Part shown: piece by piece, positions 50,804 through 58,703 of the stretch
Layout of the letters: the number at the start of each line of letters is the position of its first letter
Numbering within the stretch: the stretch's first letter is position 1
IMG/VR virus record: IMGVR_UViG_3300009103_000001
Location: 62,001-126,000 of that record
DNA length: 64,000 nucleotides
Reading direction: 5' to 3' (one strand)
Source of the DNA: a virus
The notes under the pieces: model-generated
What the model was told of the DNA's origin: nothing
Databases searched by the model: none
Seen by the model: only the letters and a program-made list of their open reading frames with translations
Translations under genes and position numbers: made by a program

Positions 50804-51842
50804 AAAAATTATAAGAGAAGAGTTGGACGATTTTGATTGGGCTAGGGATGATATCTACTTTTCAATAGACTATATTCTAGGTAAACAGATGTATTTTAGG
50901 CATAGTAATATAAATGAACTTGAAAGAGAATATAAAGCTTATAACAATGACAGAATACAACAAATACCAAAAAATAAAATAGTCTTAGGTAATATTAAGT
51001 GGACTAGTATGTTTACGGCAAATTATGTTAAAAATAATATAGCACACATCTATTTACAAGACAGCACTAGTTTACAATATTCAGTGGATATGGTTGAATT
51101 TTATGTAAATAGTGGTATATGGGCTTTAGAGGATGATAATGGTAATATTATTAATGATTTCTCTGGCCAATATTTAAAAGAATCAGAGTTGGATTGGATT
51201 CAAAAATCTGAACCAGATAGAAAAGATATTAGAAGTTTCAATAAAGAAAGGTATAAAACCACTCTTAATTATAATAATGCTGAAATAGGGGATAAATTTA
51301 TCCCACCTGGTAGTCATATGGTATGGACCGTTGATGATAAAGAATTTTGGCGTGGCAAATGGGGTAATGACGAAAATGGAGACCCTGAATATTATAGATA
51401 TTTTATTATATGGATAAAAAATGAGAGGGGTGACCTCAAAAGAAAGTATTATAATAAAACGAATAAATTATTTCCAGGTACTTATAGACCTTGGAGAAAA
51501 ATAGTTGACTCTAATATTAATGAATCGAAAGAGTTTGATTGGGCAAAAGAAATTAAACCTGAAATGACTGCTGAAGCTGTACCACTATATTATAATAAAC
51601 CTCTTTTTTGGTATCATCGGGGTGAACCTAGGCAATGTTGGGGGATGCCTACCATTTATTGGTTATCAAAAAGTTATGTCACTGAAAGGGGTGAAAATAT
51701 ATCTTTATTATGTTATGATGACGGATGTGATGTAGAATCAAAAATTGAATGTAGTGCATTTTATGACTATACAATTGCTAATATGTTTAATGAGGGGACA
51801 CTTAGATTTCAATCACAGTTAAGTGATATTGAACCAACTTAA
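50793..51842 (+). CDS. Leader-tagged three-module protein
   Basis: 349 aa from the ATG at 50793. The frame is open further upstream but the extension (IIWRIILL) is an out-of-frame reading of the previous gene. The leader MNIKKIIREELDDFDWARDD has IRE|E at 7-9. Two internal sites, LKE|SELDWIQ (128-130) and INE|SKEFDWAKE (242-244), each begin a new module with the same (D/E)-x-DW motif. Module 2 has a PPGSHMVWTVDD beta-barrel-like segment. It is the clearest small example of the cleavable chain design seen at 4725. Confidence 0.7.
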   Translation: MNIKKIIREELDDFDWARDDIYFSIDYILGKQMYFRHSNINELEREYKAYNNDRIQQIPKNKIVLGNIKWTSMFTANYVKNNIAHIYLQDSTSLQYSVDMVEFYVNSGIWALEDDNGNIINDFSGQYLKESELDWIQKSEPDRKDIRSFNKERYKTTLNYNNAEIGDKFIPPGSHMVWTVDDKEFWRGKWGNDENGDPEYYRYFIIWIKNERGDLKRKYYNKTNKLFPGTYRPWRKIVDSNINESKEFDWAKEIKPEMTAEAVPLYYNKPLFWYHRGEPRQCWGMPTIYWLSKSYVTERGENISLLCYDDGCDVESKIECSAFYDYTIANMFNEGTLRFQSQLSDIEPT

Positions 51843-52205
51843 AAAACGTTTCCAGAGTGGTTTAGTTTTACCATATGATGTTTCGTATAAGGGAACCCAT
51901 TGTTCACCATTCCATGTAACTAAATGACCACTATCTTCATCAAATTTAACTCTGCCTTGATAATTAGGTAATTCAGCACTACCGGTTACAGTTAAATTAG
52001 ATATAGTAGTTTGTAGGTCATTTACTGTAATAGCCATACCACCATCGTTACCATTAATAAAAAGAGTGTTAGTTTGGTTAGGTTCCTCGAAGGGAATTTG
52101 AATTTGGCCGTTTTCAATAAAACCTCTTTGTCTAAGTGAAGTACCTATCACAACTTTAGCTTTACCACTTTTAAAATCGTGTTTTGCTATTATTTTTTTA
52201 AACAT
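51819..52205 (-). CDS. Probable tail or head decoration protein
   Basis: 128 aa, beta-rich: IENGQIQIPFEEPNQTNTLF, GGMAITVNDLQTTISNLTVT, then KFDEDSGHLVTWNGEQWVPL, a pattern frequent at the tips of fibre and decoration proteins. It is convergent with the tagged 50793 gene, overlapping by 24 bases. A bidirectional terminator separates it from the gene upstream. No family can be named. Confidence 0.55.
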   Translation of the reverse strand: MFKKIIAKHDFKSGKAKVVIGTSLRQRGFIENGQIQIPFEEPNQTNTLFINGNDGGMAITVNDLQTTISNLTVTGSAELPNYQGRVKFDEDSGHLVTWNGEQWVPLYETSYGKTKPLWKRFLSWFNIT

Positions 52206-52225
52206 ATATTAATTATAATGATAGC

Positions 52226-52256
52226 AAAAAAAAAGGGAAGATTACTTCCCTTTTTT
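52226..52256. terminator. Bidirectional terminator
   Basis: AAAAAAAAGGGAAG, loop, CTTCCCTTTTTT. It has a run of A on one side and T on the other, so it can end transcription in either direction; it follows the small gene ending at 52242. Confidence 0.8.
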
Positions 52257-52421
52257 ATAAACATCTAAATAAGATACCCCATATTTTCTGAGTTTCTCAC
52301 CCAAAGTGGCGTCATGAGGGTTTTCCTTGATTTCTTTAATAAAATGTTCTATAACATCCGAATAAAGTAAAACCAGTTCGTCTATATTAGATGTCGACCT
52401 TATTTTTTCTTTAAACGTCAT
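52242..52421 (-). CDS. Small hypothetical protein coupled to a YGxxTxWC gene
   Basis: 59 aa, ATG at 52419-52421 overlapping the stop of the upstream gene (ATGA), stop at 52242-52244. The sequence is helical (LVLLYSDVIEHFIKEIKENP, then DATLGEKLRKYGVSYLDVYK). It is part of the same minus-strand unit as the 53158 gene. The coupling supports it as real; the function is unknown. Confidence 0.65.
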   Translation of the reverse strand: MTFKEKIRSTSNIDELVLLYSDVIEHFIKEIKENPHDATLGEKLRKYGVSYLDVYKKGK

Positions 52422-53158
52422 TCTCTTATGCCTTTATTTTTAGCTACAACCATATTAGGTTCACCTTTTTCCATTTTTTCAGTTATGATATCCATAATTT
52501 CTGGTTTTACCATTCTATATACTTTTAGGGTATCAGTAACATTGAATTGTTTATCTTGAACATCCCAAATAGTCATACCATCTTTCTTATTTTTATCATT
52601 GTGGAAAGCCATTTTTGAGAAAACATTAGTTCTACAATCTTTATCTTTAACGGTTTTGTCTATTAAGAAAACTAAAACACCATTTTCAGTATATTGTTTG
52701 AAATAACGCCCATAGTTGTGGTCCTCACTTGATACACACCATTTTGTAGCTTTACCATACATGTTTGAACTACGTGTGGTAAGTGGTAAAATAACGACCC
52801 ATCTATCATCTTCATAAAGAACTTCTGTTTCCTTATTTTTAACTTCAGAACGAGTAATTTTTTCTTTGGCGAATTTAACAGCCTCTATAATGTCTTGGTT
52901 TGACTCATAAGAATATATGTCTTTATTTTCCAAAAGATTTCTTTCAGATAAATCTTCAAAATCTTTTATAACTTCAAACATTTCTTTAAAGGTTTCATTA
53001 TTAAGCTCATTATGAATCCAATCAACCCAATCCTTAGTTTGTTTAATCATGAAAGGTAAATATTTATTAGACTTTGTAGGGTCATTTTCAGATAAAACTT
53101 CTATTACATCAATAGAGTAAGTTGGGTGTTGTGCTTTAAGGTCTCTTTTTTTCGCCAT
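52418..53158 (-). CDS. YGxxTxWC-family protein without leader
   Basis: 246 aa. It aligns with the middle of the 1391 protein: YLPFMIKQTKDWVDWI near the start, DDRWVVILPLTTRSSNMYGK (115-134), ATKWCVSSEDH with the WC at 140-141, and YFKQYTENGVLVFLIDKTVK. Unlike the two tagged copies it begins MAKKRDLKAQHPTY, with no (I/L)xE leader, and it is driven by a host-type promoter. It is therefore probably made in the infected cell early, while the tagged relatives arrive with the virion. The function is unknown. Confidence 0.75.
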   Translation of the reverse strand: MAKKRDLKAQHPTYSIDVIEVLSENDPTKSNKYLPFMIKQTKDWVDWIHNELNNETFKEMFEVIKDFEDLSERNLLENKDIYSYESNQDIIEAVKFAKEKITRSEVKNKETEVLYEDDRWVVILPLTTRSSNMYGKATKWCVSSEDHNYGRYFKQYTENGVLVFLIDKTVKDKDCRTNVFSKMAFHNDKNKKDGMTIWDVQDKQFNVTDTLKVYRMVKPEIMDIITEKMEKGEPNMVVAKNKGIRE

Positions 53159-53191
53159 TTGTATTATTTTTTTTTAGGTTTAAAACTTTAA

Positions 53192-53222
53192 CAAAGATAA
53201 TAATTTTTTTTAAACTATCAAA
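53192..53222 (-). promoter_or_regulatory. Bacteroidetes-type promoter for the 53158 operon
   Basis: Read on the minus strand: TTTG at 53222-53219, 19 bases, TATCTTTG at 53199-53192; the ATG follows 34 bases later. Confidence 0.75.
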
Positions 53223-53261
53223 CTATTTTATATTTTTTTTCGATTTTTCTCTAATTATTTT

Positions 53262-53284
53262 CCATATTGCTTAAGACAATATGG
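53262..53284. promoter_or_regulatory. Perfect inverted repeat in the divergent intergenic region
   Basis: CCATATTG, 7-base spacer, CAATATGG. It lies between the divergent host-type promoter and the late-type motif and has no T run, so it may be an operator rather than a terminator. Confidence 0.35.
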
Positions 53285-53332
53285 TTAATTACTTTATTCT
53301 TCAAATATAGACCAATTTTTTTAATTTAACAA

Positions 53333-53342
53333 GATATTTATT
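53333..53342 (+). promoter_or_regulatory. Late-type promoter motif GATATTTATT
   Basis: The motif ends 17 bases before the ATG at 53360. Confidence 0.55.
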
Positions 53343-53359
53343 AAAAAAGATAATTTAAC

Positions 53360-53764
53360 ATGAAAAAGAAAGTAATTAAATTAAACGAAAACGATATAGA
53401 AAATTTGGTTAAGAAAATAATCAAAGAAGAAGATAAGGAAAAAGTGACAACTTTAACCAGACATCCAGCTTATCCAATTATAGATGAATTGGAAATGACT
53501 TTGGATGAGTTAAAAACAAAATTTAAAAGAGATATCGCAAATAGTGTTTCTGGAGCAGATGGATATCATAGTGAGATAGATACATTCGTGTCAAATTTTA
53601 ATAAATTTATTGGGAAAGTTTCTGATTTGAAAAGTAAGATAAATGACCATCAAATAGCGTCAAAAAAGAAACAAGAGTCAAACGCTCAAATGCAAGAAAG
53701 AAAAAGAGCTCATTGGGATAGAAAAGAAAAAGCTAGAAATGAGGGTAGTAAATACTCATATTAA
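53360..53764 (+). CDS. Class-A leader-tagged helical protein
   Basis: 134 aa. The leader MKKKVIKLNENDIENLVKKI, then IKE|EDKE, has DNA almost identical to the copies 10 kb away (43642 gene). The payload is a long charged helix with basic and Q/E-rich ends (KSKINDHQIASKKKQESNAQ, RKRAHWDRKEKARNEG). It could bind DNA or RNA by charge, but no family is recognised. It ends inside the upstream part of the next frame. Confidence 0.65.
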   Translation: MKKKVIKLNENDIENLVKKIIKEEDKEKVTTLTRHPAYPIIDELEMTLDELKTKFKRDIANSVSGADGYHSEIDTFVSNFNKFIGKVSDLKSKINDHQIASKKKQESNAQMQERKRAHWDRKEKARNEGSKYSY

Positions 53765-53777
53765 AGACGTTAAATCT

Positions 53778-54113
53778 GTGAAAAAGAAAATAATCAAATT
53801 AAACGAAAGTGATATTCAACGTATTGTTAAAAGAATAATAAGTGAAAATAGTGGAATGGATTTTTACTTAGAAGAACTTGGGGAGTTTGCCAATAACTTA
53901 GAATGGAATGATATATATGATGATGATGAGGACCTTAGAGATTATGATGTACATCAAGTAGAGGAAATAATACAACAAGCCAATGATGACGAATCCCTAA
54001 GTGATAATGAGTGGGATATCATTAGTGAATTTGGGCAAGCTATAATTAATAAGTTAACTGGCGAAAGTGGTGAAGAGGATTATCCGACAGACCAGAGAGA
54101 GTATTGGTCATAA
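53778..54113 (+). CDS. Class-A leader-tagged acidic protein, GTG start
   Basis: 111 aa when started at the GTG at 53778, which gives exactly the leader KKKIIKLNESDIQRIVKRII followed by SE|NSG (ISE cut site). An in-frame ATG at 53739 would add 13 residues, overlap the previous gene and bury the leader. The payload is very acidic (DIYDDDEDLRDYDVHQVEEI). The function is unknown. Confidence 0.65.
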   Translation: MKKKIIKLNESDIQRIVKRIISENSGMDFYLEELGEFANNLEWNDIYDDDEDLRDYDVHQVEEIIQQANDDESLSDNEWDIISEFGQAIINKLTGESGEEDYPTDQREYWS

Positions 54114-54134
54114 CCTTTATATATATAAACACAT

Positions 54135-54431
54135 ATGAAAAAGAAAATAATCAAATTAAACGAAAAGGATATCGAAAGATTGGTAGAAAAAATCATTAAA
54201 GAAGAAAATGATATGTTAATGGGTGAAGACTCAGAAGGTGAAGAAACCTATAATTATGACCAAGATTTACATCATGATTCTGAAGAATTACATGATTTAG
54301 AACATAAACATGGTAGTAAAAGACATATCCGTAATTTAAAAAAGGATATGGATTATGATGAAAAAAGAGGTGTAGGTAAAAATGATAAGTGGAGAAGAGA
54401 AAGAGGTACCCACTTTAATAGAAGAAGTTAG
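54135..54431 (+). CDS. Class-A leader-tagged charged protein
   Basis: 98 aa. The leader KKKIIKLNEKDIERLVEKII, then KE|ENDM. The payload is histidine- and acid-rich in the middle (YDQDLHHDSEELHDLEHKH) and basic at the end (KNDKWRRERGTHFNRRS). The stop TAG overlaps a GTG start of the next gene by one base. It is possibly metal- or nucleic-acid-binding by composition only. Confidence 0.65.
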   Translation: MKKKIIKLNEKDIERLVEKIIKEENDMLMGEDSEGEETYNYDQDLHHDSEELHDLEHKHGSKRHIRNLKKDMDYDEKRGVGKNDKWRRERGTHFNRRS

Positions 54432-54616
54432 TGAATAGACAAGATAAAATACAAAACATACTTAAAGCCAATAAAAGGTTATTAAAAGAAGACCATGAAA
54501 GTACCGATAAAGGTAAGATTGATTATATAAAAGGTGCTTTAGAAAATTTATCATCTGAGGATTTGGATAAGATTTATTTGTCAGTTGAAGAGTATGACCC
54601 AGAATATGAAAAATGA
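54431..54616 (+). CDS. Leader-tagged mini-protein, GTG start
   Basis: 61 aa, GTG at 54431 overlapping the previous stop (TAGTG). The N-terminus MNRQDKIQNILKANKRLLKE ends in LKE|D at 18-20, leaving a payload of only 41 residues, acidic and helical (IDYIKGALENLSSEDLDKIY). It overlaps the following gene by 4 bases (ATGA). Confidence 0.6.
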   Translation: MNRQDKIQNILKANKRLLKEDHESTDKGKIDYIKGALENLSSEDLDKIYLSVEEYDPEYEK

Positions 54617-55800
54617 GAAGGTTTGATAAAAATAAAAATATATTAGAAGCCAACTTAAGATTAGAAAGAGAATTTATTACCAGTAAATCTCTTTTATTAA
54701 GCACTACAACAAGTAATACATTTATTGAATCTTGTTTAAATAGCCAATATTTTAACGAAGATGAAAAATCTTTTATACTAGAAACAGTATTACCAAATCA
54801 AAAATTAATACAAGAAGGTGGTTGGGATTGGATTAAAGATAATATAATAGAACCCACAAAAAATGCCATAAAAAAAGGTGTAGATAAAGCAAAATCTTTT
54901 TACACTAAAATAAAAGAACTTATTTCTAATATTGGTAAATTTTTAAAAGAAATATGGTCATATATTATAAAGTTTGGTGAATGGTTGTGGGATAAGGTTT
55001 TTGGTATAGTTAAAAATAAAATTAATAAAAATAAAGCTAAGATTGAAAAAAAGTTAGAGGAATTTAAAAATTTACCACCACAAGAAAGAGACACAGAAAT
55101 AGAACAGTTAATCCAAACTGGAGAATTTTGGAAGGATAAGTCTGGTATTAGCACTATTTTAGGTACTTTTAATAGTGATGTTGAGGGCTCAATAAATAAA
55201 ATGAATTCTGGTAGTGAAGCTATAATGGAATATTGGTCACCTGAAGTTATAGACTTTTTTGGTAAAAGTAAAAAAATTCTAAAAGAAGGTAGTAGTAAAG
55301 CAATGAAAGTAGTGGAGTGGGTTGTTCAGGCTGTTAGTTGGGTTATAAAAATACCTCAAAAAGCTTTAGAATGGATTTTTAGTAAAGCGGCCCAAGGTAT
55401 ATTAATACTTTCTAGTATTGCAACTGAAAAGTTTGGTGGTCCTGGTCCATTCAAATTCCCAAATTTAAGTCATCTTATTGGAGCAACTTTACTTACTATA
55501 GCTGAGTCAATAGTTTTTTCACACACAGTTTTTCATACACATTTTAAAGGTAATTTTATTACAGATGTGATTGTAGGTTGGGAACATATCATGGAAGAGG
55601 TTTTAGGAAAAATCGCTGGTAGTTTTGTTAAACCACTTGTTGCAATCATATCGGGTATTGGTATTGTTTTAGGTATAATGGAGATGATTTTTGCTATTCA
55701 ACACATAAGAAAAGAAAAAGACTTATCACAATACGATAAAAAAGATTTAAATCAAGATGGTAAGGGTGATAGTTTCGATGAAAAATTAGCTACTAGTTAA
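54613..55800 (+). CDS. Leader-tagged protein with hydrophobic C-terminal helices
   Basis: 395 aa. The leader MRRFDKNKNILEANLRLERE resembles that of the preceding gene. Further sites are IQE|GGWDWIKDN (66-68, with the DW motif) and LKE|GSSK. After a charged helical middle, the C-terminal 170 residues contain several long hydrophobic stretches: VVEWVVQAVSWVIKIPQKAL, AAQGILILSSIA, LIGATLLTIAESIVF, and FVKPLVAIISGIGIVLGIME. If packaged, it could insert in the host membrane during DNA entry (inference). It ends back to back with a convergent tail gene. Confidence 0.65.
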   Translation: MRRFDKNKNILEANLRLEREFITSKSLLLSTTTSNTFIESCLNSQYFNEDEKSFILETVLPNQKLIQEGGWDWIKDNIIEPTKNAIKKGVDKAKSFYTKIKELISNIGKFLKEIWSYIIKFGEWLWDKVFGIVKNKINKNKAKIEKKLEEFKNLPPQERDTEIEQLIQTGEFWKDKSGISTILGTFNSDVEGSINKMNSGSEAIMEYWSPEVIDFFGKSKKILKEGSSKAMKVVEWVVQAVSWVIKIPQKALEWIFSKAAQGILILSSIATEKFGGPGPFKFPNLSHLIGATLLTIAESIVFSHTVFHTHFKGNFITDVIVGWEHIMEEVLGKIAGSFVKPLVAIISGIGIVLGIMEMIFAIQHIRKEKDLSQYDKKDLNQDGKGDSFDEKLATS

Positions 55801-57303
55801 TTAACACCAATCTTTTTCAGAAACAATTTCAAATTGTATAATATCGTGATAAGTTCTAATCTGACTACCAGATTCTAATTTAAATTCAATATAATAATCA
55901 TTAGGTATAAACCACGAAGTATCAATTAAGAAATAATTACTATCTTCAGTTCTATTAACTTCTTTCCAATCAATATATTCTATTTGAGTCTCACCCTCTT
56001 TAATATAAATTCTATAATATATTTTATCTATTAGTTGATAGTGTGTTGTATATGGTATAAAAGCTTGTATACCAACTCTTCTTGTATCACCACGTTTTAT
56101 TTTTTCTTTACGTTTAATACCGTCAAAAGAAAAATGGTAGTCATATATTGATATGTTATGGTCATTACCAACGCCTTGGCCACTTTTATCGGCAGAACCT
56201 ATATTATAATAAGAATCACTATCTTTAACAATAAATTCTAATTCAACATCACCTAAATCTTTACCGTTAATAATAACATTATTCCAAACATCTCTAAACA
56301 TTATATTACCACAATACCCACTAATAGGGTTATCACTTACATTTAAATTAATATAGTAAACACCAGTTGTTGTTTGGTTTATTTCAGAAGAAGTAAATGT
56401 TTGATAGGTATTATCATTTTGGTCATATACTGTAACACCCGAAATAATTGCATTAACACGTTCTCCACCCGCATTAACGTATAAGTAGAGTCTGTTATCC
56501 TTATCCAGGTAGAACTCACACCTATCGTCTTTAATTAGGTCATTATAGACAGTTTCCATATATGGTTCATATACTGTTTGTGTGTCTCTTGTAAAAAACC
56601 CAACATAACACATATCATCTTGTAAAGCAGTTTCTAAACTATAACTAAAAGCTATACCCATATTACAGTTTGTAACACCACTACTAATTAACCCATTAAC
56701 ATAATCAGAAACATCAACACAAAAATTTTCATCCCCATGGTCAAAATGTTGGGTGCCTTTAATAAGATTTATTGTAGTACCAGTATACCCAGTTGTAGAA
56801 CCAGAGTACCACATTGATGGGTTAGTGTATACACCATTTTGTGACCAATTAACATTACTTTGTCTTTCTTCCCAATTAGCCGGACCTTCACAATATGCTT
56901 GGTCACCTAACTGACAAGTTAATGCTTTAACCTCAACATAATCATAACCATCACCTTCGTCCCAAACTTCTGGAACTTCAAATAATATTAAGTCAAAACC
57001 AGTAGCTCTTTTAATTTCACCACAAGAACTACTTACTTTTTTACAATATGTTTCTTTATCAAAACAAGAAGTATTAGTTATGTTTATTTTATGGGTCATA
57101 CCAGTTAAACTATATTCTTTAGTATCAACCCTATCAATTAACTCTGTTAAATCTAGATTAAATATATATCTAGAATATTTTAAATCATCTAATTTTGTAG
57201 AACCCCCATGGAAAATTTCGGCAATTGGGTTCCTACCTGTATTTACACAAGAGTTTCTAACTAATACAGTATCTTTATTAAAATATGTTCTGAGTATACT
57301 CAT
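55801..57303 (-). CDS. Baseplate/tail structural protein, 500 aa
   Basis: Long beta-rich protein with many cysteines in the first half (NTSCFDKETYCKKVSSSCGE, KALTCQLGDQAYC). Later regions have Ig-like or carbohydrate-binding-like strands (YLYVNAGGERVNAIISGVTV, YYINLNVSDNPISGYCGN) and a C-terminal pattern common in tail proteins (KIYYRIYIKEGETQIEYIDW). It is the last gene of the minus-strand baseplate unit and has its own late-type motif. No family can be named; location and composition suggest a tail or baseplate component. Confidence 0.6.
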   Translation of the reverse strand: MSILRTYFNKDTVLVRNSCVNTGRNPIAEIFHGGSTKLDDLKYSRYIFNLDLTELIDRVDTKEYSLTGMTHKINITNTSCFDKETYCKKVSSSCGEIKRATGFDLILFEVPEVWDEGDGYDYVEVKALTCQLGDQAYCEGPANWEERQSNVNWSQNGVYTNPSMWYSGSTTGYTGTTINLIKGTQHFDHGDENFCVDVSDYVNGLISSGVTNCNMGIAFSYSLETALQDDMCYVGFFTRDTQTVYEPYMETVYNDLIKDDRCEFYLDKDNRLYLYVNAGGERVNAIISGVTVYDQNDNTYQTFTSSEINQTTTGVYYINLNVSDNPISGYCGNIMFRDVWNNVIINGKDLGDVELEFIVKDSDSYYNIGSADKSGQGVGNDHNISIYDYHFSFDGIKRKEKIKRGDTRRVGIQAFIPYTTHYQLIDKIYYRIYIKEGETQIEYIDWKEVNRTEDSNYFLIDTSWFIPNDYYIEFKLESGSQIRTYHDIIQFEIVSEKDWC

Positions 57304-57317
57304 TAAAATTGTTTATT

Positions 57318-57327
57318 AATAAATATC
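57318..57327 (-). promoter_or_regulatory. Late-type promoter motif, minus strand
   Basis: Read on the minus strand, GATATTTATT lies 14 bases before the ATG at 57303. Confidence 0.5.
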
Positions 57328-57346
57328 TTAAAATATTGTAATATAA

Positions 57347-58699
57347 TTAAAACTCAGGAATTTCATTTAATGTTGGTATTTTAACAAATTGGTATTGCTG
57401 TATTTTATTCTCGTTAATAAAATTTAAAAAATTATTCATTAATACACCGTACGCCCCAACTAAGTTATTATCCGTACCTTTAAGTTCAGTAACTAAAGAG
57501 GCGTCTATAATATTTTCTATCATAAAAGAAACTTCAGATATTCCATTATTAGATAATTTTTTAGCTTTAATATTATAAAACGGTTGTTTTAATTCATCAC
57601 CCCTAACTATTGCTGGGTCATTAGTAATTATATTTTTATCAATTTTAGATAATATATTTGATGAGTTATTTAATATATCACCACCAGCAAAAATATTACT
57701 ACTATTTAACTTAGGTAATTCAGTTAACATCCAATTCTGTAATTCTATGTATGATGGTATTGCAGGATTTTGTTGTACATTATGATATGGGTGTGTATGT
57801 GTTTTAACCCAGTTAAATAATTTATTTATAAAATCTTTTAGTATGTCACCATATACTAGTGGGTGTAAAGATTGTTCTAAATTAACTTGTTCTTCTTCAG
57901 ATATTTCTGGTTTAACAATACTTGAATTATCATCTCTACCTATTAAAAATATTTTATTAGCGACAGCATTTATATCTGTTCTAGTTTCTTTAGAGTTATT
58001 AATAGACTCTTGGTTAAAAAATGATAAGTTAGAAAAATTAGGTACTGTTTTAACATCACCTAAACTACTTGGGTTTATAGTTCTTAATTGTAAATAAGCT
58101 GGATTTTTTTTATTTTTAACATCTGGTTTATCTGGAGAAAATTTAGCTACTCTAATTAAAATTTCAGAATTTTTAAATATTATATCTGAGTTATTTCTAC
58201 CTTGAATAGCTATTTCATCTTTTTTTGGGTATACAGGCATAATACTGTCTTGTAACCCAGGTATTTTATCTATAGATTTTTTAAATGGTAAACCTGGGCC
58301 AGGTGGAAATAACCCACTTGGATATAAACTACCATCTTTTAAATCTTGTTTTTGTGCTATTATTGGACCTATATATTCTCTATCAATACCGTTAGTATCG
58401 TCTAAATTAAAAAATATAACTTTAACTTGTTCTTGGGGTTTGGGTACAATATTTAAATGTAATGGTAAAAATGGTTTACATATAAATAAGTCTTTTTTTT
58501 GTACTTTTTTACCACTTTCACCCAAATATTTATCAGTACTTTCAATTAAAACTTTTATTCTACCCGCGCCATTTGGGTCATCCCAATCTTGAACAGTTCC
58601 TATATGTATTATTTTAGAACCTAATTGAGCATCTTTAGGAGAATTACCTGAACCACCTTTAGAACCAAATGGACCTAATGAATAATTTCTTGTTGCCAT
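57347..58699 (-). CDS. Baseplate spike/hub protein with gp5-type OB-fold
   Basis: 450 aa. Residues about 30-125 form an OB-fold like that of the T4 gp5 N-terminus: HIGTVQDWDDPNGAGRIKVL, then FICKPFLPLHLNIVPKPQEQ, VKVIFFNLDDTNGIDREYIG and PIIAQK. The following part has PVYPKKDEIAIQGRNNSDII and EILIRVAKF, typical of a spike stalk start, and later a THTHPYH segment. No lysozyme domain is present. Its T4 counterpart pierces the host outer membrane. It is upstream of the 57303 gene in the same direction. There is no (I/L)xE leader. Confidence 0.7.
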   Translation of the reverse strand: MATRNYSLGPFGSKGGSGNSPKDAQLGSKIIHIGTVQDWDDPNGAGRIKVLIESTDKYLGESGKKVQKKDLFICKPFLPLHLNIVPKPQEQVKVIFFNLDDTNGIDREYIGPIIAQKQDLKDGSLYPSGLFPPGPGLPFKKSIDKIPGLQDSIMPVYPKKDEIAIQGRNNSDIIFKNSEILIRVAKFSPDKPDVKNKKNPAYLQLRTINPSSLGDVKTVPNFSNLSFFNQESINNSKETRTDINAVANKIFLIGRDDNSSIVKPEISEEEQVNLEQSLHPLVYGDILKDFINKLFNWVKTHTHPYHNVQQNPAIPSYIELQNWMLTELPKLNSSNIFAGGDILNNSSNILSKIDKNIITNDPAIVRGDELKQPFYNIKAKKLSNNGISEVSFMIENIIDASLVTELKGTDNNLVGAYGVLMNNFLNFINENKIQQYQFVKIPTLNEIPEF

Positions 58700-58703
58700 A
58701 TTA

